From Hyperoodon ampullatus (Eukaryota; Chordata; Mammalia; Artiodactyla; Ziphiidae): 64,000 nucleotides of DNA. Below are positions 24,180 to 36,352 of the stretch, one piece after another (positions within the stretch are counted from its first letter, which is position 1; the number at the start of each line of letters is the position of its first letter). The stretch is from NCBI GenBank assembly GCA_949752795.1, contig CATKHW010000013.1, forward strand, positions 620,001-684,000, written 5' to 3'. The translations under genes and the position numbers were made by a program. The notes under the pieces were generated by a model. It saw only the letters and a list, made by a program, of their open reading frames with translations, was not told the origin of the DNA and ran no database searches.

Positions 24180-25917
24180 TTGGGAAAACTGAAAATCAAT
24201 AAGACAGAGCCACCCCAAAATTTAGGGCTGCACTGCTTACAAGGACCTCAACTTGGGTACACCTTAAATATCCCAGGAAATATAAAAATGGTTCAAAAAA
24301 TTGTGGTACTTACGTACGATGGAATATCCCTCAGCCATGAAATCAATGACATAAGACCAGTAGCAGCAAAATGGATGGATTCAGGTACGATGATTCTAAG
24401 TGAAATAAGTCACACAGAAAAAGAAACTTATCATAAGATATCACTTATGAAGATCCTGTAAATATGGCTACACTTGAACTGAGTTAGGAAAGAGAACAGT
24501 GTCTCACATTTAGAAAACACTCTTATGCCTGCTTAAGGGGGAAAGAGAGGTGGGGTGATGCATAAAACCAGAGTTTGATATAAGCACAGGTACCGTTCCA
24601 AAAACCAACTATGGAATAGACAAGACCTACACCTTCCTCAGGGAAAGGGACTCAAAACATCATATTTCCCGCAGAGGAATATATCTGACTAGTAAGAATC
24701 TTAAAACCTATGTATTGATATGTCTCCGTAAGGGAATCAAGTGTGTCTAGACTGGCATAAACATCGCAGCGAGGATCAGCTCAAACCCACTATAAAAAGG
24801 AATTTCAAAAACAAAACAAAAAAACTGGGAAATTCTTTACAATTCCTTCAGAATCTCTGATGAAACCTGGAATGACCCTATCTACAACGACAGCTGGATG
24901 TGACATAAGGCTGGACACTTGGGACTGAGAGGATTGGTGAGATTGGGTGAGCAAATGCAGACCCTTTAAAGCAATAATGCATGGCACCCATTCCATGGGC
25001 CCCAACTCTCCAGGTTGAAGGGAATATTACTACAGGTATAACATGTACGGGAAACCTAGAGAACGGACACACTGTGAATACGAAAGGTTTCTAAATCTCA
25101 ACGAATAGTTCCTCTCCTGGTGCTCCGGTTTGACTTTCCACCTGCTTTACTATCAACCTCCCAACTTGGAGAGACAGCCCTTTAACCTCCTGGTTCGCAC
25201 AGGTTGCCAATTTGGCAGAGGATGAAAGGGAAGAGGGAGAACCAATGAGAGAGTAGCTGTTAGGCATTTGGACGGGCACATATCACTGTAATTTCCCGTC
25301 AGGAAGAAGAATTAACCAAAGTGTCAGCCCCCCACCGGGAACCAGCATAGGTCCTGAACCAAAATTTTGGACCTGCGGTCAGCTCACCAAAAACGAGTTG
25401 AAAAATGGAGCTCAGGGGCACAGCAATTCACAAACTGGCCGAGTAATAAAGGACAACTATCGTCCAAAAATCTGTTGAGGGAAGGCAACGAGGCGGACTT
25501 GAAAGAGAGGCAGAATAGCAGGAAACAGATTTCAAGAGGTACGTTGGAATCGCCTTTAAGGCACAGGAAGAGGGGCACAACTTCGACAATGATGCACTTG
25601 GCCAAAAAAGGCGTATGCGTTTTCTCCTGAATATATTCAGGAGAAAACGCATACGCATTTTTTGCCCAAGCAAGCAAGCGGGCAATGCAAATCTGCACTA
25701 CAAAGAAGTATCACTTCCCACCGGTCAAAAGGGACATCCACAAAATGAGTAAAAACCAGAAAGGCAAGACAGGCCCTGGAGAACAGTGAGCCTTGTTATG
25801 CTGATGGGCGGGATGTAAATTGCCAACTGCCTCTCTGGAGGAGTACATTGTGTTCCCTAAAACAAGTAAACAACAGAGCTACAGAGCCAAGGGCACTTCC
25901 AGTCTAGGGAATATACT
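24180..25917 (+). repeat. Monomer U14 (1,738 bp), N type
   Basis: Diagnostic: caatgacataag, aaaatggatgg, catcgcagcgagg, ccttcagaatc, and a one-base deletion in gacagccctttaacc. Palindrome 25597-25670 has two mismatched pairs and one compensated pair. Same type as U24 and U31; its tail is also found in U27 and U34. Confidence 0.94.
25597..25670. repeat. N-type palindrome with a compensated base pair
   Basis: Left arm reads ggccaaaaaaggcg and right arm cgcattttttgccc. Relative to the consensus, left position 13 is G to A and its partner, right position 11, is C to T, so pairing is kept. Two other right-arm changes (positions 10 and 18) break pairs. The same state occurs at 42985, 48202, 55155 and 60372. 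Confidence 0.85.
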
Positions 25918-27656
25918 TTGGGAAAACTGAAAATCAATACGACAGAGCCACCCCAAACTTTAGGGCTGCACTGCTTACAAGGACCTCAACTTGGGTACAC
26001 CTTAAATATCCCAGGAAATATAAATATGGTTCAAAAAATTGTGGTACTTATGTACGATGGAATATCCCTCAGCCATGAAATCAATGTCATAAGACCAGTA
26101 GCAGCAAAATGGGTGGATTCAGGTACGATGATTCTAAGTGAAATAAGTCACAGAGAAAAAGAAACTTATCATAAGATATCACTTATGAAGATCCTGTAAA
26201 CATGGCTACACTTGAACTGAGTTAGGAAAGAGAACAGTGTCTCACATTTAGAAAACACTCTTATGCCTGCTTAAGGGGGAAGGAGAGTTGGGGTGATGCA
26301 TAAAACCAGAGTTTGATATAAGCACAGGTCCCGTTCCAAAAACCAACTATGGAATAGACAAGACCTACACCTTCCTCACTGAAAGGGACTCAAAACACCA
26401 TATTTCCCGCAGAGGAATATATCTGACTAGTAAGAATCTTAAAACCTATGTATTGATATGTCTCCGTAAGGGAATCAAGTGTGTCTAGACTGGCTTAAAC
26501 ATGGCAGCGAGAATCAGCTCAAACCCACTATAAAAAGGAATTTCAAAAACAAAACAAAAAAACTGGGAAATTCTTTACAATTCCTTCAGGGTCAATGATG
26601 AAACCTGGACTGACCCTATCTACAAAGACAGCTGGATATGGCATAAGGCTGGACACTTGGGACTGAGGGGATTGGTGAGATTGGGTGAGCAAATGCAGAC
26701 CCTTTAAAGCAATAATGCATGGCACCCATTCCATGGGTCCCAACTCTCCAGGTTGAAGGGAATATTACTACAGTTATAACATGTACGGGAAACCTAGAGA
26801 ACGGAAACACTGTGAATACGAAAGGTTTCTAAAACTCAACGAATAGTCCCTCTCCTGGTGCTCCGGTTTGACTTTCCACCTGCTTTACTATCAACGTCCC
26901 AACTTGGAGAGACAGCCCCTTTAACCTTCTGGTTCGCACAGATTGCCAATTTGGCAGAGGATGAAATGGAAGAGCGAGAACCAATGAGAGAGTAGCTGAT
27001 AGGCATTTGGACGGGCACATATCACTGTAATTTCCCGGCAGGAAGAAGAATTAATCAAAGTCTCAGCCCCCCACCGGGAACCAGTATAGGTCCTGAACCA
27101 AAATTTTGGACTTGCGGTCAGCTCACCAAAAACGAGTTGAAAAATGGAGCTCAGGGGCACAGCAATTCACAAACTGGCCGAGTAATAAAGGACACCTATC
27201 GTCCAAAAATCTGTTGAGGGAAGGCAACGAGGCGGACTTGAAAGCGAGGCAGAATAGCAGGAAACAGATTTCAAGAGGTACGTTGGAATCGCCTTTAAAG
27301 CACAGGAAGAGGGGCACAACTTCGACAATGATGCACTTGGCCAAAAGGGGCGTATGCGTTTTCTCCTGAATATATTCAGGAGAAAACGCATACGCCCTTT
27401 TTGGCCAAGCAAGCAAGTGGGCAATGCAAATCTGCACTACAAAGAAGTATCACTTCCCACCGGTCAAAAGGGACATCCACAAAATGTGTAAAAACCAGAA
27501 AGGCAAGACAGGCCCTGGAGAACAGGGAGCCTTGTTATGCTGATGGGCGGGATATAAATTGCCAACTGCCTCTCTGGAGGAGTGCATTCTGTTCCCTAAA
27601 ACAAGTAAAGAACAGAGCTACAGAGCCAAGGGCACTACCAGTCTAGGGAATATACC
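25918..27656 (+). repeat. Monomer U15 (1,739 bp), O type
   Basis: Diagnostic: KINTTEPPQTL in the C-terminal frame, ggagagttgggg, gcacaggtcccg, gtcaatgatgaaacctggactg. Palindrome 27336-27409 has one mismatch (aaaaggggcg). Same type as U25, U32, U35 and the head of U28. Confidence 0.94.
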
Positions 27657-29396
27657 TTGGGAAAACTGAAAATGAATAAGACAGAGCCACCCCAAAATTT
27701 AGGGCTGCACTGCATACAAGGACCTCAACTTGGATACACCTTAAGTATCCCAGAAAATATAAACATGGTTCAAAAAATTGTGGTACTTACGTACGATGGA
27801 ATATCCCTCAGCCATGAAATCAATGTCATAAGACCAGTAGCAGCAAAATGGGTGGATTCAGGTACGATGATTCCTAGTGAAATAAGTCACACAGAAAAAG
27901 AAACATATCATAAGATATCACTTATGAAGATCCTGTAAACATGGCTACACTTGAACTGAGTTAGGAAAGAGAACAGTGTCTGACATTTAGAAAACACTCT
28001 TATACCTGCTTAAGGGGGAAGGAGAGGTGGGGTGATGCATAAAACCAGAGTTTGATATAAGCACATGTACCGTTCCAAAAACCAACTATGGAATAGACAA
28101 GACCTACACCGTCCTCAGCGAAAGGGACTCAAAACCCCATATTTCCCGCAGAGGAAAGTATCTGACTAGTAAGAATCTTAAAACCTATGTATTGATATGT
28201 CTCCGTAAGGGAATCAAGTGTGTCTAGACTGGCATAAACATGGCAGCGAGAATCAGCTCAAACCCACTATAAAAAGGAATTTCAAAAACAAAACAAAACA
28301 ACTGGGAAATTCTTTACAATTCCTTCAGGGTCTCTGATGAAAGCTGGAATGACCCTATCTACAACGACAGCTGGATGTGGCATAAGGAGGGACACTTGGG
28401 ACTGAGACGATTGTTGAGATTGGGTGAGCAAATGCAGACCCTTTAAAGCAATAATGCATGGCACCCATTCCATGGGTCCGAACTCTCCAGGTTGAAGGGA
28501 ATATTACTACAGCTATAACATGTGCGGGAAACCTAGAGAACGGACACACAGTGAATACGAAAGGTTTCTAAAACTCAACGAATAGTCCCTCTCCTGTTGC
28601 TCCGATTTGACTTTCCAACTGCTTTACTATCAACTTCCCAAATTGGAGAGACTGCCCCTTTAAGCTCCTGGTTCGTACAGGTTGCCAATTTGGCAGAGGA
28701 TGAAAGGGAAGAGGGAGAACCAATGAGAGAGTAGCTGTTAGGTATTTGGATGGGCACATATCACTCTAACTTCCCGGCAGGAAGAAGAATTAACCAAAGT
28801 CTCAGCCCCCCACTGGGAACGAGCATATGTCCTGAACCAAAATGTTGGACTTGCAGTCAGCTCACAAAAAAACGAGTTGAAAAATGGAGCTCAGAGGTAC
28901 AGCAATTCACAAACTGGCCGAGTAATAAAGGACAACTATCGTCCAAAAATCTTTTGAGGGAAGGCAACGAGGCGGACTTGAAAGCGAGGCAGAATAGCAG
29001 GAAACAGATTTCAAGAGGTACGTTGGAATCGCCTTTAAAGCACAGGAAGAGGGGCACAACTTCGACAATGATGCACTTGGCTAAAAAGGGCGTATGCATT
29101 TTCTCCTTAATATATTCAGGAGAAAACGCATACGCCCTTTTTGGCCAAGCAAGCAAGCGGGCAATGCAAATCTGCACTACAAAGAAGTATCACTTCCCAC
29201 CGGTCAAAAGGGATATCCACAAAATGTGTAAAAACCAGAAAGGCAAGACAGGCCCTGGAGAACAGGGAGCCTTGTTGTGCTGATGGGCGGCATGTAAATT
29301 GCCAACTGCCTCTCTGGAGGAGTACATTGTGTTCCCTAAAACAAGTAAAGAACAGAGCTACAGAGCCAAGGGCACTTCCAGTCTAGGGAATATACC
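27657..29396 (+). repeat. Monomer U16 (1,740 bp), P type
   Basis: Diagnostic: KMNKTEPP and SIPENINM in the C-terminal frame, gattcctagtg, gaaagtatctg, gaacgagcatatgtcc. Palindrome 29076-29149 has three left-arm mismatches (ggctaaaaa, gtatgcat, tccttaat). The last removes the stop usually found at the palindrome centre. Same type as U26, U33 and U36. Confidence 0.94.
28750..29283 (+). pseudogene. P-type 177-codon frame spanning the palindrome
   Basis: In P-type monomers one frame stays open across the palindrome because its central stop (tcctga) has become tcctta. It joins the upstream ORF2-like piece (KKRVEKW..QQFTNW..NKG) with MQICTTKKYHF..P downstream in the same frame. About 26-28 residues encoded by the palindrome and its edges stand between them. 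Also at 46138-46671 and 58308-58841. It shows that the palindrome insertion is close to a multiple of three; it is not a functional gene. Confidence 0.65.
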
Positions 29397-31135
29397 TTGG
29401 GAAAACTGAAAATCAATAAGACAGAGCCACCCCAAAATTTAGGGCTGCACTGCTTACAAGGACATCAACTTGGGTACACCTTAAATATCCCAAGAAATAT
29501 AAAAATGGTTCAAAAAATTGTGGTACTTACGTACGATGGAATATCCCTCAGCCATGAAATCAATGTCATAAGACCAGTAGCAGCAAAATGGGTGGATTCA
29601 GGTACGATGATTCTAAATGAAATAAGTCACACAGAAAAAGAAACTTATCATAAGATATCACTTATGAATATCCTGTAAACATGGCTACACTTGAAGTGAG
29701 TTAGGAAAGAGAACAGTGTCTCACATTTAGAAAACACTCTTATGCCTGCTTAAGGGGGAAGGAGAGTTGGGGTGATGCATAAAACCAGAGTTTGATATAA
29801 GCACAGGTCCCGTTCCAAAAACCAACTATGGAATAGACAAGACCTACACCTTCCTCAGTGAAAGGGACTCAAAACACCATATTTCCCGCAGAGGAATATA
29901 TCTGACTAGTAAGAATCTTAAAACCTATGTATTGATATGTCTCCGTAAGGGAATCAAGTGTGTCTAGACTGGCATAAACATGGCAGCGCGAATCAGCTCA
30001 AACCCACTATAAAAAGGAATTTCAAAAACAAAACAAAAAAACTGGGAAATTCTTTACAATTCCTTCAGGGTCTCTGATGAAACCTGGAATGACCCTATCT
30101 ACAACGACAGCTGGATGTGGCATAAGGCTGGACACTTGGGACTGAGAGGATTGGTGAGATTGGGTGAACAAATGCAGAACCTTTAAAGCAATAATGCATG
30201 GCACCCATTCCATGGGTCCCAACTCTCCAGGTTGAAGGAAATATTACTACAGTTATAACATGTACGGGAAACCTAGAGAACGGGCACACGGTGAATACGA
30301 AATGTTTCTAAAACTCAACGAATAGTCCCTCTCCTGGTGCTCCGGTTTGACTTTCCATCTGCTTTACTATCAACCTCCCAACGTGGAGAGACAGCCCCTT
30401 TAACCTCCAGGTTCGCACAGGTTGCCAATTTGGCAGAGGATGAAAGGGAAGAGGGAGAACCAATGAGAGAGTAGCTGTTAGGCATTTGGACGGGCACATA
30501 TCACTGTAATTTCCCGGCAGGAAGAAGAATTAACCAAAGTCTCAGCCCCCCACCGGGAACCAGTATAGGTCCTGAACCAAAATTTTGGACTTGCGGTCAG
30601 CTCACCTAAAACGAGTTGAAAAATGGAGCTCAGGGGCACAGCAATTCACAAACTGGCTGAGTAATAAAGGACAACTATCGTCCCAAAATCTGTTGAGGGA
30701 ATGCAACGAGGCGGAATTGAAAGCGAGGCAGAATAGCAGGAAACAGATTTCAAGAGGTACGTTGGAATCGCCTTTAAAGCACAGGAAGAGGGGCACAGCT
30801 TCGACAATGATGCACTTGGCCAAAAAGGGCGTATGCGTTTTCTCCTGAATATATTCCGGAGAATACGCATACGCCCTTTTTGGCCAAGCAAGCAAGTGGG
30901 CAATGCAAATCTGCACTACAAAGAAGTATCACTTCCCACCAGTCAAAAGGGACATCCACAAAATGTGTAAAAACCAGAAAGGCAAGACAGGCCCTGGAGA
31001 ACAGGGAGCCTTGTTATGCTGATGGGCGGGATGTAAATTGACAACTGCCTCTCTGGAGGAGTGTATTGTGTTCCCTAAAACAAGTAAACAACAGAGCTAC
31101 AGAGCCAAGGGCACTTCCAGTCTAGGGAATATACC
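29397..31135 (+). repeat. Monomer U17 (1,739 bp), Q type
   Basis: Head is diagnostic (GHQLGY, IPRNIK). Unlike U27 and U34, it continues with caatgtcataag and tgggtgg after the head. Palindrome 30815-30888 has two right-arm mismatches (ttccggagaatacg). Confidence 0.93.
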
Positions 31136-32874
31136 TTGGGAAAACTGAAGATCAATAAGACAGAGCCACCCCAAAATTTAGGGCTGCACTGCTTACAAGG
31201 ACCTCAACTTGGGTACACCTTAAATATCCCAGGAAATATAAAACTGGTTCAAAAAATTGTGGTAGTTACATACGATGGAATATCCCTCAGCCATGAAATC
31301 AATGTCATAAGACCAGTAGCAGCAAAATGGGTGGATTCAGGTACGATGATTCTAAGTGAAATAAGTCACACAGAAAAAGAAACTTATCATAAGATATCAC
31401 TTATGAAGATCCTGTAAACATGGCTACACTTGAACTGAGTTAGGAAAGAGAACAGTGTCTCACATTTAGAAAACACTCTTATGCCTGCTTAAGGGGGAAA
31501 GAGAGGTGGGGTGATGCATAAAACCAGAGTTTGATATAAGCACAGGTACCGTTCCAAAAACCAACTATGGAATAGACAAGACCTACACCTTCCTCAGGGA
31601 AAGGGACTCAAAACATCATATTTCCCGCAGAGGAATATATCTGACTAGTAAGAATCTTAAAACCTATGTATTGATATGTCTCCGTAAGGGAATCAAGTGT
31701 GTCTAGACTGGCATAAACATCGCAGCGAGGATCAGCTCAAACCCACTATAAAAAGGAATTTCAAAAACAAAACAAAAAAACTGGGAAATTCTTTACAATT
31801 CCTTCAGAATCTCTGATGAAACCTGGAATGACCCTATCTACAAAGACAGCTGGATATGGCATAAGGCTGGACACTTGGGACTGATGGGATTGGTGAGATT
31901 GGGTGAGCAAATGCAGACCCTTTAAAGCAATAATGCATGGAACCCATTCCATGGGTCCCAACTCTCCAGGTTGAAGGGAATATTACTACAGTTATAACAT
32001 GTACGGGAAACCTAGAGAACGGAAACACTGTGAATACGAAAGGTTTCTAAAACTCAACGAATAGTCCCTCTCCTGGTGCTCCAGTTTGACTTTCCACCTG
32101 CTTTACTATCAACGTCCCAACTTGGAGAGACAGCCCCTTTAACCTTCTGGTTCGCGCAGGTTGCCAATTTGGCAGCGGATGAAATGGAAGAGCGAGAACC
32201 AATTAGAGAGTAGCTGATAGGCATTTGGACGGGCACATATCACTGTAATTTCCCGGCAGGAAGAAGAATTAATCAAAGTCTCAGCCCCCCACCGGGAACC
32301 AGTATAGGTCCTGAACCAAAATTTTGGACTTGCGGTCAGCTCACCAAAAACGAGTTGAAAAATGGAGCTCAGGGGCACAGCAATTCACAAACTGGCCGAG
32401 TAATAAAGGACACCTATCGTCCAAAAATCTGTTGAAGGAAGGCAACGAGGCGGACTTGAAAGCGAGGCAGAATAGCAGGAAACAGATTTCAAGAGGTACG
32501 TTGGAATCGCCTTTAAAGCACAGGAAGAGGGGCACAACTTCGACAATGATGCACTTGGCCAAAAGGGGCGTATGTGTTTTCTCCTGAATATATTCAGGAG
32601 AAAACGCATACACCCTTTTTGGCCAAGCAAGCAAGCGGGCAATGCAAATCTGCACTACAAAGAAGTATCACTTCCCACCGGTCAAAAGGGACATCCACAA
32701 AATGTGTAAAAACCAGAAAGGCAAGACAGGCCCTGGAGAACAGGGAGCCTTGTTATGCTGATGGGCGGGATGTAAATTGCCAACTGCCTCTTTGGAGGAG
32801 TGCATTGGGTTCCCTAAAACAAGTAAACAACAGAGCTACAGAGCCAAGGGCACTTCCAGTCTAGGGAATATACC
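31136..32874 (+). repeat. Monomer U18 (1,739 bp), chimeric N/O
   Basis: N-type bases run to about 31809 (gggggaaagagag, ctcagggaaaggg, catcgcagcgagg, cttcagaatc). O-type bases follow from about 31843 (tacaaagacagctggatatgg, gatgaaatggaagagcg). The tail has gcattgggttccc as in U7 and U9. Palindrome 32554-32627 has three mismatches. Confidence 0.92.
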
Positions 32875-34613
32875 TTGGGAAAACTGAAGATCAATAAGAC
32901 AGAGCCACCCCAAAATTTAGGGCTGCACTGCTTACAAGGACCTCAACTTGGGTACACCTTAAATATCCCAGGAAATATAAAAATGGTTCAAAAAATTGTG
33001 GTACTTACGTACGATGGAATATCCCTCAGCCATGAAATCAATGTCATAAGACCAGTAGCAGCAAAATGGGTGGATTCAGGTACGATGATTCTAAGTGAAA
33101 TAAGTCACACAGAAAAAGAAACTTATCATAAGATATCACTTATGAAGATCCTGTAAACATGGCTACACTTGAACTGAGTTAGGACAGAGAACAGTGTCTC
33201 ACATTTAGAAAACACTCTTATGCCTGCTTAAGGGGGAAGGAGAGGTGGGGTGATGCATAAAACCAGAGTTTGATATAAGCACAGGTACCATTCCAAAAAC
33301 CAACTATGGAATAGACAAGACCTACACCTTCCTCAGTGAAAGGGACTCAAAACCCCATATTTCCCGCAGAGGAATATATCTGACTAGTAAGAATCTTAAA
33401 ACCTATGTATTGATATGTCTCCGTAAGGGAATCAAGTGTGTCTAGACTGGCATAAACATGGCAGCGAGAATCAGCTCAAACCCACTATAAAAAGGAATTT
33501 CAAAAACAAAACAAAAAAACTGGGAAATTCTTTACAATTCCTTCAGGGTCTCTGATGAAACCTGGAATGACCCTATCTACAACGACACCTGGATGTGGCA
33601 TAAGGCTGGACACTTGGGACTGAGAGGATTGGTGAGATTGGGTGAACAAATGCAGAACCTTTAAAGCAATAATGCATGGCACCCATTCCATGGGTCCCAA
33701 CTCTCCAGGTTGAAGGGAATATTACTACAGTTATAACATGTACGGGAAACCTAGAGAACAGACACACTGTGAATATGAAAGGTTTCTAAAACTCAACGAA
33801 TAGTCCCTCTCCTGGTGCTCCGGTTTGACTTTCCATCTGCTCTACTATCAACCTCCCAACGTGGAGAGACAGCCCCTTTAACCTCCTGGTTCGCACAGGT
33901 TGCCAATTTGGCAGAGGATGAAAGGGAAGAGGGAGAACCAATGAGAGAGTAGCTGTTAGGCATTTGGACGGGCACATATCACTGTAATTTCCCAGCAGGA
34001 AGAAGAATTAACCAAAGTCTCAGCCCCCCACCGGGAACCAGTATAGGTCCTGAACCAAAATTTTGGACTTGCGGTCAGCTCACCTAAAACGAGTTGAAAA
34101 ATGGAGCTCAGGGGCACAGCAATTCACAAACTGGCTGAGTAATAAAGGACAACTATCGTCCAAAAATCTGTTGAGGGAAGGCAACGAGGCGGACTTGAAA
34201 GCGAGGCAGAATAGCAGGAAACAGATTTCAAGAGGTACGTTGGAATTGCCTATAAAGCACAGGAAGAGGGTCAGTACTTCGACAATGATGCACTTGGCCA
34301 AAAAGGACGTATGCGTTTTCTCCTGAAAATATTCAGGAGAAAACGCATACGCCCTTTTTGGCCAAGCAAGCAAGCGGGCAATGCACATGTGCACTACAAA
34401 GAAGTATCACTTCCCACCGGTCAAAAGGGACATCCACAAAATGTGTAAAAACCGGAAAGGCAAGACAGGCCCTGGAGAACAGGGAGCCTTGTTATGCTGA
34501 TGGGCGGGATGTAAATTTCCAACTGCCTCTCTGGAGGAGTGCATTGTGTTCCCTAAAAAAAGTAAACAACAGAGCTACAGAGCCAAGGGTACTTCCATTC
34601 TACGGAATATACC
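32875..34613 (+). repeat. Monomer U19 (1,739 bp)
   Basis: Matches U10 at offset 15,649. Palindrome 34293-34366 has two mismatches (aaggacg, gaaaatattc). Has the reopened stop near 34599. Confidence 0.93.
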
Positions 34614-36352
34614 TTGGGAAAACTGAAAATCAAAAAGAAACAGCCACCACAAAATTTAGGGCTGCACTGCTTACAAGGACCTCAACTTGGGTACACCTTA
34701 AATATCCCAGGAAATATAAAAATGGTTCAAAAAATTGTGGTACTTACGTACGTTGGAATATCCCTCAGCCATGAAATCAATGTCATAAGACCAGTAGCAG
34801 CAAAATGGGTGGATTCAGGTACGATGATTCTAAGTGAAATAAGTCACACAGAAAAAGAAACTTATCATAAGATATCACTTATGAAGATCCTGTAAACATG
34901 GCTACACTTGAACTGAGTTAGGACAGAGAACAGTGTCTAACATTTAGAAAACACTCTTATGCCTGCTTAAGGGGGAAGGAGAGGTGGGGTGATGCATAAA
35001 ACCAGAGTTTGATATAAGCACAGGTACCATTCCAAAAACCAACTATGGTATAGACAAGACCTACACCTTCCTCAGTGAAAGGGACTCAAAACCCCATATT
35101 TCCCGCAGAGGAATATATCTGACTAGTAAGAATCTTAAAACCTATGTATTGATAAGTCTCCGTAAGGGAATCAAGTGTGTCTAGACTGGCATAAATATGG
35201 CAGCGAGAATCAGCTGAAACCCACTATTAAAAGGAATTTCAAAAATAAAACAAAAAAAACTGGGAAATTCTTTACAATTCCTTCAGGGTCTCTGATGAAA
35301 CCTGGAATGACCCTATCTACAATGACAGCTGGATGTGGCATAAGGCTGGACACTTGGGACTGAGAGGATTGGTGAGATTGGGTGAGCAAATGCAGACCCT
35401 TTAAAGCAATAATGCATGGCACACATTCCATGGGTCCCAACTCTCCAGGTTGAAGGGAATATTACTACAGATATAACATGTACAGGAATCCTATTAAACG
35501 GACACACTGTGAATACGAAAGGTTTCTAAAACTCAACGAATAGTCCCTCTCCTGGTGCTCCGGTTTGACTTTCCATCTGCTTTACTATCAACGTCCCAAC
35601 TTGGAGAGACAGCCCCTTTAACATCCTGGTTCGCACAGGTTGCCAATTTGGCAGAGGATGAAGGGTAAGAGGGAGAACCAATGAGATAGTAGCTGTTAGG
35701 CATTTGGACGGGCACATATCACTGTAATTTCCCGGCAGGAAGAAGAATTAACAAAGTCTCAGCCCTGCACCGGGAACCAGTATAGGTCCTGAACCAAAAT
35801 TTTGGACTTGCGGTCAGCTCACCAAAAACGAGTTGAAAAATGGAGCTCAGGGGCACAGCAATTCACAAACTGGCCGAGCAATAAAGGACACCTATCATCC
35901 AAAAATCTGTTGAGGGAAGGCAACGAGGCGGACTTGAAAGCGAGGCAGAATAGCAGGAAACAGATTTCAAGAGGTACGTTGGAATCGCCTTTAAAGCACA
36001 GGAAGAGGGGCACAACTTCGACAATGATGCACTTGGCCAAAAAGGGCGTATGCGTTTTCTCCTGAATATATTCAGGAGAAAACGCATACGCCCTTTTTGG
36101 CCAAGCAAGCAAGCGGGCAATGCAAATCTGCACTACAAAGAAGTATCACTTCCCACCGGTCAAAAGGGACATCCACAAAATGTGTAAAAACCAGAAAGGC
36201 AAGACAGGCCCTGGAGAACAGGGAGCCTTGTTATGCTGATGGGCGGGATGTAAATTGCCAACTGCCTCTCTGGAGGAGTGCATTGTGTTCCCTAAAACAA
36301 GTAAACAACAGAGCTACAGAGCCAAGGGCACTTCCAGTCTAGGGAATATACC
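34614..36352 (+). repeat. Monomer U20 (1,739 bp)
   Basis: Matches U11 at offset 15,649, including the attaacaaagtctc deletion near 35750. Palindrome 36032-36105, perfect. Confidence 0.93.
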
